From Mycolicibacterium aurum (lineage in GTDB: Bacteria > Actinomycetota > Actinomycetes > Mycobacteriales > Mycobacteriaceae), in NCBI RefSeq assembly GCF_900637195.1, contig NZ_LR134356.1, forward strand, positions 2,108,001 through 2,172,000: a DNA stretch of 64,000 nucleotides, given 5' to 3'. Positions 47,951-56,430 of this stretch are shown piece after piece (position 1 is the first letter of the stretch; the number at the start of each line of letters is the position of its first letter). The translations under genes were made by a program, and so were the position numbers. Below the pieces are notes generated by a model. That model made no database searches, was not told the DNA's origin, and saw nothing but the letters and a program-made list of their open reading frames with translations.

Positions 47951-49083
47951 CAGACGGCCCCACGCGCCGCGCGTGGGCGTACCTGTCCCGGGTCGCCGAA
48001 CCGCCGTGCGCGCCTCTGGCTGAGCTGGTGGCGGAGGTCGGTCCGGTGGCCGCGGCTGAGCGGGTGCGTCGCGGTGCGGTGCCTGCCGACCTGGCGGCTC
48101 GCGTCGAAGCGCGGCGCGACATAGACTGTTCCGCAGTAGATCTGGAGATCATCGACCGCCGCGGCGGTCGGTTGATCACCCCGGAGGACGACGAGTGGCC
48201 GGCGTGGGCGCTGATCGACTTCGGCCGACGGGAGCGGCCCCTGGCAGAGGACCACCCGCCGCTGGTCCTCTGGGCGATCGGTCCGGAGAGCATGGCGGAC
48301 GTGTCCCAACGGGCCGCGGCGATCGTCGGGACGCGTGCCTGCACGGCCTACGGCGAGCACGTCACGTCCGATCTGGTCGCAGGCCTGGTCGAGCGCGACG
48401 TCGCGGTGGTGTCCGGTGGCGCGTTCGGCATCGACGGAGCGGCGCACCGGACGGCGCTGGCGTGTGACGGGGTCACGGTGGCCGTGCTGGCCGGCGGGAT
48501 CGACGTGCCGTATCCGGCCGGGCATTCGGCGCTGTTGCACCGGGTCGCGACCACCGGGTTGCTGATCAGCGAGTATCCGCCGGGGGTTCGGCCCGCGCGG
48601 TACCGTTTTCTGACACGAAACCGGTTGGTGGCGGCGCTGTCCGGCGCCACGGTGGTGGTCGAGGCGGGTCTGCGCAGCGGTGCGGCCAACACTGCCGGCT
48701 GGGCCCGAGCACTGGGCCGGGGAGTGTGCGCAGTGCCGGGACCGGTGACCTCGGCGGCATCGGCGGGATGCCATGAACTGCTGCGTCGCGAGGGCACGGT
48801 GCTGGTCACGCGCGCGCAGGAGATCGTGGAAGTGGTGGGACGCATGGGTGAGCTCGCCGACGAGCCCGAGCATCCCGTGACGCCGTTGGACGGTGTCAGC
48901 AGGGTGCAACGCCGGATCTATGAGGCGCTACCGGGTCGCGGCACGCGCACCGTCGAGGAGATCGCAGTCGACGCCGGAGTACCGGTCGCCCAGGTGCTTG
49001 GTCCGCTGGCGATGCTGGAGATCGACGGACTGGTGGCGCGGCATGAGGGTCAGTGGCGACTGGCGAAGAGGGGCCTGGGATGA
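47947..49083 (+). CDS. dprA: DNA-processing protein DprA
   Basis: 378 residues. The Rossmann-like DNA-binding core has VGTRACTAYGEHV, VSGGAFGIDGAAHRTAL, VLAGGIDVPYP and SEYPPGVRPARYRF. A winged-helix C-terminus follows (RRIYEALPGRGTRTVEEIA). Binds single-stranded DNA and loads RecA. Overlaps comM by 4 bases (ATGA). Confidence 0.93.
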   Translation: MTDGPTRRAWAYLSRVAEPPCAPLAELVAEVGPVAAAERVRRGAVPADLAARVEARRDIDCSAVDLEIIDRRGGRLITPEDDEWPAWALIDFGRRERPLAEDHPPLVLWAIGPESMADVSQRAAAIVGTRACTAYGEHVTSDLVAGLVERDVAVVSGGAFGIDGAAHRTALACDGVTVAVLAGGIDVPYPAGHSALLHRVATTGLLISEYPPGVRPARYRFLTRNRLVAALSGATVVVEAGLRSGAANTAGWARALGRGVCAVPGPVTSAASAGCHELLRREGTVLVTRAQEIVEVVGRMGELADEPEHPVTPLDGVSRVQRRIYEALPGRGTRTVEEIAVDAGVPVAQVLGPLAMLEIDGLVARHEGQWRLAKRGLG

Positions 49084-49126
49084 AAGGCGCGTGCCGTCGG
49101 CGTTGGTGAACGTGAAGGAGAGCGAC

Positions 49127-49633
49127 ATGTCTGAAGCCCAGTCGAGCAGCATCCCGTTCGAAGGCGTGCGAATTCGCTATGACAGCGACAAGTCGTACGA
49201 CCACCTCGTCCGCGCGCTGCTGGCCGACGTCGGTGACACGCCGGTGCCGATCGAAGACATCGGCACCGCGACAGCCGACTGGCCCAGTTATCGGGAGCGC
49301 GTCCAGGCGCACGTCGGTCCGAGCGGGTTCATGCTGTTCGCAACCCTCGACCACGGCGGCTGGATCGCCAAGGCCGGCATCGACCGGCGGGTGCTGCGCG
49401 TCATCATCGGCAATCCCCTGATCGCCATCACGATGCTGCGCCATGACGTGACGGCGGGCCTGTTCGCGCCGGTCGAACTGCTCATCGTCGGCGGCAGCCC
49501 GGGCCAGAGCGGCAGCAGCGTCACCTACGTTCAGCCGTCATCGCTCATGGTCGTCGAGGACAACCCGCCCCTGCTCGCCGCCGCCCGCGAACTCGATGCC
49601 AAGCTGGCCGCGTTGGTGTCGGCCGTCACGTAG
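49127..49633 (+). CDS. DUF302-like protein
   Basis: 168 residues. The stretch FATLDHGGWIAKAGI, IIGNPLIAITMLRH, AGLFAPVELLIV and VTYVQPSSLMV follows the DUF302 pattern. No signal peptide and no transmembrane segment. AAGGAG lies 7 bases before the ATG. It sits between dprA and viuB without overlap. Role unknown. Confidence 0.75.
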   Translation: MSEAQSSSIPFEGVRIRYDSDKSYDHLVRALLADVGDTPVPIEDIGTATADWPSYRERVQAHVGPSGFMLFATLDHGGWIAKAGIDRRVLRVIIGNPLIAITMLRHDVTAGLFAPVELLIVGGSPGQSGSSVTYVQPSSLMVVEDNPPLLAAARELDAKLAALVSAVT

Positions 49634-49711
49634 TCACTGACCAGGGACGGCCCTACGGTCTCGGCGGCACTCGTATAGTCGGACCGACAGCGCAGGAGTA
49701 AAGGAAGTGAA

Positions 49712-50566
49712 GTGGCAGGACGTCCCGTGCACACCTTCGAGGTGGTACGCACCGAGCAACTGACCCCGCATGTCGTACGAGTTGTGCTTGGCGGCAAGGG
49801 TTTCGACACCTTCACGCCGAACGGCAACACCGACGCCTATGTCAAGCTGGTGTTCGTCGACGACGACATCGACGTCAGCACGCTCACGTCATTCAATCGC
49901 CAGCTGACCCTCGACTGCTTCGACAAGCTGCCGGCCCAGCAGCGGCCCACCGTGCGGACCTACACGGTCCGTCGTGCCGACCCGCAGAACCGCGAAATCA
50001 CCATCGACTTCGTCGTACACGGTGACCACGGTGTCGCAGGCCCGTGGGCGGCGTCCGCGAAGCCGGGCCAGCGTCTGTTCGTGATGGGCCCGAGCGGGGC
50101 GTACGCACCGCGCCCCGACGCCGACTGGCATCTGTTCGCCGGTGACGAATCCGCGCTGCCTGCCATCAGCGCCGCGCTGGAAGCGTTGCCCGACAATGCA
50201 AGAGGCTATGCATTCATCGAGGTGGCCGGCCCGGAGGACCAGATCGAATTGACCGCGCCCGAAGGTGTCCTGGTGCGGTGGATCTACCGCGGGGGCCGAG
50301 CCGACCTGGTTCTCGACGATGCCGCCGGCGACCACGCCCCGCTCGTGGCCGCGGTCAAGGAGGCAGCCTGGCTGCCCGGGCAGGTACAGGTCTTCATCCA
50401 CGGCGAGGCGCAGGCCGTCATGCACAACCTGCGGCCCTATGTCCGCAAGGATCGTGGGGTGGACGCCGCGTGGGCGTCGTCCATCTCGGGGTACTGGCGT
50501 CGCGGGCGCACCGAGGAGACGTTCCGCGAGTGGAAGCGTGAACTCGCCGAAGTCGAGGCGAAATAG
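49712..50566 (+). CDS. viuB: Siderophore-interacting protein (FAD/NAD(P)H ferric reductase), ViuB-like
   Basis: 284 residues of the SIP family, matching Rv2895c in position. The FAD-binding segment is RTYTVRRADP, with DFVVHGDHGVAGPWA following; the nucleotide side has FAGDESALPAISAALE. Reduces ferric siderophores in the cytosol to free iron. GTG start with AAGGAAG upstream. The preceding 78 bases show no clear iron box. Confidence 0.9.
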   Translation: MAGRPVHTFEVVRTEQLTPHVVRVVLGGKGFDTFTPNGNTDAYVKLVFVDDDIDVSTLTSFNRQLTLDCFDKLPAQQRPTVRTYTVRRADPQNREITIDFVVHGDHGVAGPWAASAKPGQRLFVMGPSGAYAPRPDADWHLFAGDESALPAISAALEALPDNARGYAFIEVAGPEDQIELTAPEGVLVRWIYRGGRADLVLDDAAGDHAPLVAAVKEAAWLPGQVQVFIHGEAQAVMHNLRPYVRKDRGVDAAWASSISGYWRRGRTEETFREWKRELAEVEAK

Positions 50567-50602
50567 CCCTGCCTGCGGGGGCGTCGATGGCAGGCTTGGG
50601 CC

Positions 50603-51763
50603 ATGACCTTCGGTAACTACCAGCTCGAGATCTACCTGCAGGGCCTGTCCGGCATCATGCCGAACCTCCCCATGGACTACGCGGGCTGGGAAGCCAAAGC
50701 CGAGGCCGCCATGCCTCCCTCGGTCTGGTCCTACGTCGTCGGCGGCGCCGGTGACGAACGCACCCAGCGCGTCAACCGCACCGCGTTCGACAATTGGGGG
50801 CTGATGCCACGGATGCTGGTCGGCGCCAAAGAACGCGACCTGTCCGTCGACCTGTTCGGAATGACACTGCCCTCGCCGATCTTCATGGCGCCGATCGGCG
50901 TCATCGGCATCTGCGCGCAGAACGGCCATGGCGACCTGGCGGCGGCCCGCGCCGCCGCCCGCACCGGCGTTCCGATGGCGATCTCCACGCTGACCGAAGA
51001 CCCGATGGAGGACATCGCCGGCGAGTTCGGCGACACTCCAGGATTTTTCCAGCTCTACACCCCGACCGACCGCGACCTCGCCGCCAGTTTCGTCCATCGC
51101 GCCGAGGCGGCGGGCTACAAGGCCATCATCGTCACGCTCGACACCTGGATCCCGGGATGGCGGCCCCGAGATCTGTCGACGTCGAACTTCCCGCAGCTGC
51201 GCGGACGCTGCCTGTCGAACTACACCAGTGACCCGGTGTTCCGCGACCTGCTGCCCCAGCCGCCGGAGGAGAACCCGCAGGCCGTGGTGATGCAGTGGTC
51301 TCAGCTTTTCGGCAATCCCCTCACCTGGGATGACCTGCCGTGGCTGCGATCGCTGACCGACCTGCCGCTGGTGCTGAAGGGAATTTGCCACCCCGACGAC
51401 GTGCGCCGCGCGAAGGACGCCGGGGTCGACGGCATCTACTGCAGCACCCACGGCGGACGCCAGGCCAACGGCGGCCTGCCCGCGATCGACTGCCTGCCGG
51501 GTGTCGTCGACGCGGCCGACGGGCTACCCGTGCTCTTCGACTCCGGGATCCGCAGCGGCGCCGACATCGTCAAGGCGCTCGCACTCGGGGCCACCGCTGT
51601 CGGCGTGGGCAGGCCCTACGCGTACGGGCTTTCCATCGGCGGCGAGGACGGCATCGTGCACGTGCTGCGCTCACTGCTGGCCGAAACCGACCTCATCATG
51701 GCCGTCGACGGCTATCCCACACTGGCAGATCTCACTCCGGACACGCTGCGGCGCGTCCTGTAG
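50603..51763 (+). CDS. FMN-dependent alpha-hydroxy-acid oxidase, lactate 2-monooxygenase-like
   Basis: 386 residues, closely resembling M. smegmatis lactate 2-monooxygenase throughout ([49 protein letters not shown]). The catalytic His and substrate Arg are in [11 protein letters not shown], where most relatives have SNHGGRQ. FMN phosphate loop: [13 protein letters not shown]. tuberculosis has no gene between viuB and xerC. Confidence 0.88.
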   Translation: MTFGNYQLEIYLQGLSGIMPNLPMDYAGWEAKAEAAMPPSVWSYVVGGAGDERTQRVNRTAFDNWGLMPRMLVGAKERDLSVDLFGMTLPSPIFMAPIGVIGICAQNGHGDLAAARAAARTGVPMAISTLTEDPMEDIAGEFGDTPGFFQLYTPTDRDLAASFVHRAEAAGYKAIIVTLDTWIPGWRPRDLSTSNFPQLRGRCLSNYTSDPVFRDLLPQPPEENPQAVVMQWSQLFGNPLTWDDLPWLRSLTDLPLVLKGICHPDDVRRAKDAGVDGIYCSTHGGRQANGGLPAIDCLPGVVDAADGLPVLFDSGIRSGADIVKALALGATAVGVGRPYAYGLSIGGEDGIVHVLRSLLAETDLIMAVDGYPTLADLTPDTLRRVL

Positions 51764-51790
51764 ATCCGACGCGCGAGGGTCTGCGACCGT

Positions 51791-52735
51791 GTGCCCGTGG
51801 AGACCGGAGGGCAGGAGCGAAGCGACCCGGGGATTGAACGCTGCCTCGAGGATTTCGACGAGTATTTGGCGTTGGAGCGCGGTCGTTCAGAGCACACCCG
51901 GCGGGCCTATCTGGGAGATCTGCGATCGCTGCTCGATTTCCTCGCCGAGCGCAGTCCGGACACCGGCCTGCGCGGTCTGACGCTGCCGCTGTTGCGGTCG
52001 TGGCTGGCCGGCCAGGCCACGTCGGGGGCGGCCCGCTCGACGCTGGCCCGCCGCACGTCGTCGGTGAAGACGTTCACCGCCTGGGCGCTGCGGCGCGGCC
52101 TGATCAGCGACGACCCCGCGACGCGGCTGCAGGTACCCAAATCCGGTCGAACGCTGCCCGCGGTCTTGCGCCAGGATCAGGCGCGCGACGCCATGGATGC
52201 CGCCAAATCCGGTGCTCAACAAGGTGATCCGCTGGCCATCCGGGACCGCCTCCTCGTCGAGATGCTGTATGCCACCGGCATTCGCGTCAGCGAGCTGTGC
52301 GGACTCGACGTCGACGACGTCGACACCTCCCGGCGCCTGCTGCGGGTGTTGGGCAAGGGCAACAAGCAGCGGACCGTACCGTTCGGTGAGCCGGCGAACG
52401 TCGCACTGACCGCGTGGCTGTCGGGCGGGCGGCCCGCGCTGGCCACCGCTGATTCCGGTGCTGCGCTGTTGCTCGGTGCCCGCGGAGGCCGGCTGGACCC
52501 CCGACAGGCGCGCACCGTTGTGCACCAGACCATGGCGGCGGTCAGTGGTGCGCCGAACATCGGTCCGCACGGTCTGCGCCACAGCGCGGCCACCCATCTG
52601 CTCGAAGGCGGCGCCGACCTGCGGGTGGTGCAGGAGCTGCTCGGCCATTCGACTCTGGCCACCACCCAGCTCTACACGCACGTCAGCGTCGCCCGGCTGC
52701 GCGCAGTCCACGACCAGGCGCACCCGAGGGCGTAG
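51791..52735 (+). CDS. xerC: Tyrosine recombinase XerC
   Basis: 314 residues. N-terminal SAM-like core-binding domain ([19 protein letters not shown]), then the catalytic domain with Arg in [12 protein letters not shown], HxxR in [15 protein letters not shown], His in [11 protein letters not shown] and nucleophile Tyr in LYTHV. Resolves chromosome dimers at dif with XerD. Same place as Rv2894c, so this is the housekeeping enzyme and not a mobile-element integrase. GTG at 51791, or 51797. Confidence 0.93.
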   Translation: MPVETGGQERSDPGIERCLEDFDEYLALERGRSEHTRRAYLGDLRSLLDFLAERSPDTGLRGLTLPLLRSWLAGQATSGAARSTLARRTSSVKTFTAWALRRGLISDDPATRLQVPKSGRTLPAVLRQDQARDAMDAAKSGAQQGDPLAIRDRLLVEMLYATGIRVSELCGLDVDDVDTSRRLLRVLGKGNKQRTVPFGEPANVALTAWLSGGRPALATADSGAALLLGARGGRLDPRQARTVVHQTMAAVSGAPNIGPHGLRHSAATHLLEGGADLRVVQELLGHSTLATTQLYTHVSVARLRAVHDQAHPRA

Positions 52736-52760
52736 GCCGAGCCGAAGCGGAAGGGGTGCA

Positions 52761-53651
52761 GTGGTTTCCGAGAATCGCTCGACCGCGGACATGAGCTGGG
52801 GGAGGGTGTCATTTCTCGAATGGTCACCCGGCACGGCCGCTGCCGCGACGGTGCTACTGCTGCACGGCGGCGGGGTGGACAACGCGTCGCTGTCCTGGGG
52901 CGGCATCGGTCCGCAGCTCGCCGGCGCCGGCTATCGGGTGATCGCCCCTGATCATCCCGGCTATGGCGAGAGTGCGCGACCGCCCTGGCCGGTGACCCAG
53001 CAGCGGTTGGTCGAGTATGTGGGTGAGTTCGCTGACGTAGTGGATCTGCGCCGCTACGTGGTCGGCGGGTTGTCACTCGGCGGCGGGATGGCCATCGGTC
53101 ACGTCATCGCGCGGCCGGAGCGGGTCAGCGCAGCGATGCTGCTCGGCAGCTACGGACTGATGGGCCGGCTGTCCGAGGGCCCGCTCGCCGGAGTCCGGCA
53201 GTTCGTCACCTGGACCATGGTGCGCACTGGGCTGCTGGAGGCCACGACACGCTGGATCGGTGGCCGGCGCGCCGCCATCCGGTGGACGATGTCCTCCCTG
53301 ATCCGCGACCCCGGGCACCGCACGCCGGAACTGATGGACGAGGTGTTCACCGCCGCGGCGCAGGGTCGCGGGCTGGAGGCGTTCGGTCAGTGGCAGCGCG
53401 ATCAGGTGCGGTGGAACCGGTTGGCCACCGATTACACCCGCGAACTGCGGACGTTTCCGCGGCCGGTCCTGATCGTGCACGGAGACCGGGACACCGCCGT
53501 GCCCCTGTCCTGTGCCGAAGCGGCGGCGCACGCGATGCCGGACGCACAACTGCGGATCATCCCGGGTGCCGGGCACTGGGTGCAGCGTGACCACCCGGAC
53601 GAGGTGGTGGCGGCCATTGCCGCATTCCTGACCGGCCTCACATCGGCTTGA
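52761..53651 (+). CDS. Alpha/beta-fold hydrolase
   Basis: 296 residues. Oxyanion region LLLHGGGVDN, nucleophile elbow GGLSLGGGMA, acid in VHGDRDTAVP, catalytic His in GAGHWVQRDHP. No signal peptide. GTG at 52761 with GGAAGG 6 bases upstream; an in-frame ATG at 52791 gives 286 residues. It takes the place of Rv2893/PPE45 in M. tuberculosis. Overlaps the convergent LytM gene by 14 bases. Substrate unknown. Confidence 0.87.
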   Translation: MVSENRSTADMSWGRVSFLEWSPGTAAAATVLLLHGGGVDNASLSWGGIGPQLAGAGYRVIAPDHPGYGESARPPWPVTQQRLVEYVGEFADVVDLRRYVVGGLSLGGGMAIGHVIARPERVSAAMLLGSYGLMGRLSEGPLAGVRQFVTWTMVRTGLLEATTRWIGGRRAAIRWTMSSLIRDPGHRTPELMDEVFTAAAQGRGLEAFGQWQRDQVRWNRLATDYTRELRTFPRPVLIVHGDRDTAVPLSCAEAAAHAMPDAQLRIIPGAGHWVQRDHPDEVVAAIAAFLTGLTSA

Positions 53652-54123
53652 GCCGGATCGGAGTGGTCGCGACCAGCCCCAGCGGGTCGACGTAGTCGGC
53701 CCGTGCCGCAGGCCCCCACATCGCGCCCCAGTGCAGGCACGCCGGGGCCGCGCACCCCGGATGTCCGGCCACCACCGTGCCGATGACCGTCCCGGCGGGC
53801 ACCTGCTGCCCCCGCCGGACGGTCGGCTGCACGGGTTCGTAGCTGGTGCGCAGGCCGCCCGGGTGGGCGATCGACACCAGCGGCCGCCCGGCCATGGTGC
53901 CGGCGAAGACCACGGTGCCCACCCCGGCGGCGTGGACCGACTGCCCGGCGGACGCGGCCAGGTCGACGCCGCGGTGCCCGCGCTGCCAGTTCGGCGACGG
54001 GGCGTCGAACTGCCGCACCACCGCGGGCCGCGGGTGCAGCGGCCAGGCGAGGCGGGCGCCGTCGGCCGATGCGGGGGCCGCGCACAGGACGGCCATCGCC
54101 GTCAGAAGTGCGAGAGTCCGCAT
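53638..54123 (-). CDS. Secreted LytM/M23-fold protein with degenerate active site
   Basis: 161 residues, Rv2891 type. Signal peptide MRTLALLTAMAVLCAAPASA. The LytM fold keeps the zinc ligands His50 and Asp54 (RGHRGVDLA) and His131. The catalytic His of the usual HLH is Cys129 (CLHWG), and the other catalytic His, normally in a Y-x-H-L motif, is Pro97 (YEPV). It probably binds peptidoglycan or activates another hydrolase, as EnvC and NlpD do. Confidence 0.88.
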   Translation of the reverse strand: MRTLALLTAMAVLCAAPASADGARLAWPLHPRPAVVRQFDAPSPNWQRGHRGVDLAASAGQSVHAAGVGTVVFAGTMAGRPLVSIAHPGGLRTSYEPVQPTVRRGQQVPAGTVIGTVVAGHPGCAAPACLHWGAMWGPAARADYVDPLGLVATTPIRLKPM

Positions 54124-54232
54124 ATCTCCAGTTCAGCGCACTTCGGCGGTGTCACGGAAGCCCCAGCAGAGTGGCCTGTGGATGACGGTGCCCGGCCGGA
54201 CGTCGATGGTCAAGGCACCCGTGTACAGCGTG

Positions 54233-54431
54233 TAAACTTCTTTCCGCAGCTCGCTTCCGCGGGCTGACTTCGCGCGTCTGCGAGACGAACTACCTCTCTT
54301 GAGAGGCATCGTCACCTTCGTATGCCGGGCGGTCCCGCTCGTCAGGGCGGGTCCGGCATCGACGCAGTCGCCAGGGTCCGGCTCACCCGATGCCGGACGA
54401 CAACCGACAAATGAAGGCTGGCCACATCACC
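54233..54431 (+). promoter_or_regulatory. rpsB promoter and long structured leader
   Basis: -10 TAAACT at 54233-54238 predicts a transcript start near 54245 and a leader of about 187 bases. It holds three hairpins: CAGCTCGC/GCGGGCTG (54247-54266, TTCC loop), CGTCT/AGACG (54275-54287), CCTCTC/GAGAGG (54293-54306). Then come three related segments: ATGCCGG (54322-54328), GTCCGGCATCG (54351-54361) and CGATGCCGGAC (54388-54398). The middle can pair with either neighbour (7 bp, extended by CCCGC/GCGGG, or 11 bp). The rest of the 308-base gap (54124-54232) shows nothing I recognise. Confidence 0.5.
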
Positions 54432-55289
54432 ATGGCTGTTGTAACCATGAAGCAGCTGCTTGACAGCGGCACTCACTTCGGGCATCAGACCCGTCGCTGG
54501 AATCCCAAGATGAAGCGGTTCATCTTCACCGACCGCAACGGCATCTACATCATCGACCTGCAGCAGACGCTGACCTACATCGACTCGGCCTACGAGTTCG
54601 TCAAGGAAACCGTTGCGCACGGCGGATCGATCATGTTCGTCGGCACCAAGAAGCAGGCGCAGGAGTCCATCGCCCAGGAGGCGACCCGCGTCGGCATGCC
54701 GTACGTGAACCAGCGCTGGCTGGGCGGCATGCTCACCAACTTCCAGACCGTGCACAAGCGCCTTCAGCGGATGAAGGAGCTTGAGGCGATGGAGCAGACC
54801 GGTGGCTTCGAGGGTCGCACCAAGAAGGAAATCCTGATGCTCACGCGCGAGAAGAACAAGCTCGAGCGCAGCCTCGGCGGTATTCGCGACATGGCGAAGG
54901 TGCCCTCGGCCATCTGGGTCGTCGATACCAACAAGGAGCACCTCGCGGTTGCCGAGGCCCGCAAGCTGAACATCCCGATCATCGCGATCCTGGACACCAA
55001 CTGCGACCCTGACCTCGTCGACTACCCGATCCCGGGCAACGACGACGCCATCCGCTCCGCCGCGCTGCTGACCAAGGTGGTGGCCTCAGCGGTCGCCGAA
55101 GGTCTGCAGGCACGGTCGGGCGCCGGCGCCAACAAGGCCGAGGCCGGCCAGGATGGGCAGGCCGCCGAGCCGCTGGCCGAATGGGAGCAGGAACTGCTGG
55201 CCGGTGCCACCACCGCCGCCCCCGAGGCCGCTGCTGCGGCACCCGAGGCCGCGGCAACCGAGGTAGCCGCTCCCGAGGCCACCTCCTAA
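54432..55289 (+). CDS. rpsB: 30S ribosomal protein S2
   Basis: 285 residues starting [20 protein letters not shown], the canonical S2 N-terminus. Core motifs [30 protein letters not shown] and [13 protein letters not shown]. Ala/Glu-rich C-terminal tail. Leads the rpsB-tsf operon. Confidence 0.97.
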   Translation: MAVVTMKQLLDSGTHFGHQTRRWNPKMKRFIFTDRNGIYIIDLQQTLTYIDSAYEFVKETVAHGGSIMFVGTKKQAQESIAQEATRVGMPYVNQRWLGGMLTNFQTVHKRLQRMKELEAMEQTGGFEGRTKKEILMLTREKNKLERSLGGIRDMAKVPSAIWVVDTNKEHLAVAEARKLNIPIIAILDTNCDPDLVDYPIPGNDDAIRSAALLTKVVASAVAEGLQARSGAGANKAEAGQDGQAAEPLAEWEQELLAGATTAAPEAAAAAPEAAATEVAAPEATS

Positions 55290-55310
55290 TTTCTGTAGCG
55301 AAAGGCTGAC

Positions 55311-56138
55311 ATGGCTAATTACACCGCTGCCGACGTCAAGCGTCTCCGTGACCTGACGGGCGCAGGAATGCTGGCCTCGAAGAATGCGCTCGTCGAGGCT
55401 GACGGCGACTTCGACAAAGCTGTCGAACTGCTGCGCATCAAGGGCGCCAAGGACGTCGGCAAGCGCGCTGAGCGCGCGACTGCCGAGGGCCTGGTGGCCG
55501 CCAAGGACGGCGCTCTCATCGAGCTCAACTCCGAGACCGATTTCGTGGCCAAGAACGCCGAATTCCAGGCGTTGGCCGACGAGGTCGTCGCCGCTGCGAT
55601 CGCTGCCAAGGCGACCGACGTGGACGCGCTCAAGGCTGCCAAAGTCGGGGACACCACGGTCGAGCAGACCATCGCCGACCTGTCGGCCAAGATCGGCGAG
55701 AAGCTCGAACTGCGCCGCGTGGCCTATTTCGACGGCACCACCGAGACCTACCTCCACAAGCGGGCAGCCGATCTGCCGCCCGCCGTGGGCGTGCTCGTCG
55801 AGTACGAAGCCGGTGATGCCGAAAAAGGCAAGGAGGCCGCGCACGCTGTCGCCCTGCAGATCGCCGCGCTGAAGGCCAAGTACCTCACCCGTGAGGACGT
55901 GCCCGAGGACATCGTGGCGAACGAGCGGCGCATCGCGGAAGAGACCGCGCGCGCCGAGGGCAAGCCTGAGCAGGCGCTGTCGAAGATCGTCGACGGTCGC
56001 GTCACCGGTTTCTACAAGGACGTCGTGCTGCTGGATCAGCCGTCGGTGTCCGACAACAAGAAGTCGGTGAAGGCTTTGCTCGACGAGGCCGGCGTGACCG
56101 TGACCCGGTTCGTCCGCTTCGAGGTCGGCCAGGCCTGA
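55311..56138 (+). CDS. tsf: Elongation factor Ts
   Basis: 275 residues. N-terminal UBA-like [23 protein letters not shown] and the EF-Tu contact stretch [11 protein letters not shown]-type motif ([11 protein letters not shown]). Recycles EF-Tu-GDP. GAAAGG 8 bases before the ATG, 21 bases after rpsB. A strong terminator follows. Confidence 0.97.
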   Translation: MANYTAADVKRLRDLTGAGMLASKNALVEADGDFDKAVELLRIKGAKDVGKRAERATAEGLVAAKDGALIELNSETDFVAKNAEFQALADEVVAAAIAAKATDVDALKAAKVGDTTVEQTIADLSAKIGEKLELRRVAYFDGTTETYLHKRAADLPPAVGVLVEYEAGDAEKGKEAAHAVALQIAALKAKYLTREDVPEDIVANERRIAEETARAEGKPEQALSKIVDGRVTGFYKDVVLLDQPSVSDNKKSVKALLDEAGVTVTRFVRFEVGQA

Positions 56139-56147
56139 CCACACCTC

Positions 56148-56190
56148 ACACGTAGCCCCCGCGACGCAGTCGCGGGGGCTACGTGTATTT
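56148..56190 (+). terminator. Intrinsic terminator of rpsB-tsf
   Basis: A perfect 18-bp stem (56148-56165 with 56169-56186), GC-rich in the middle, with a GCA loop and then ATTT. It begins 9 bases after the tsf stop codon. The stem is symmetrical, so it may also work on the minus strand. The remaining gap to 56430 carries the promoter of the next gene. Confidence 0.9.
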
Positions 56191-56386
56191 CGGGGTGCGT
56201 GCCGGCTCTGTTTGCCGGCTTCGACTGGGGCGTGTCCGCTTTGTGCACAGACAGCCGGCGCCGGCCGCGAACGTCTTTGCTCGAAATGCTGGTCATCCGG
56301 CCGCAATTCGGCCCGCAGCTACAACAAATGCCAACTTGGTTGTGACGACACCAGGTCAATAGCCATCACTATCGCTGCCGTCGAGT

Positions 56387-56392
56387 TAATCT
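56387..56392 (+). promoter_or_regulatory. -10 hexamer upstream of the sugar transferase gene
   Basis: TAATCT fits TANNNT, in a locally AT-richer stretch, and predicts a leader of about 30 bases before the GTG at 56431. No clear -35. Confidence 0.35.
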
Positions 56393-56430
56393 CGTGCCAT
56401 GGCGGGGTTGCGAGAAGTGTTCTGGTCACA

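Noticed and set aside
46065-49083. yraN-comM-dprA as evidence for natural competence
   Set aside because: These genes are kept in bacteria without known competence, and no comEA/comEC or pilus genes are in the window.
49634-49711. Iron box before viuB
   Set aside because: No stretch of the 78 bases approaches the TTAGGTTAGGCTAACCTAA palindrome in both halves.
51791-52735. Tyrosine recombinase as a sign of a mobile element
   Set aside because: It occupies the housekeeping xerC position and has no flanking tRNA, att repeats or phage genes.
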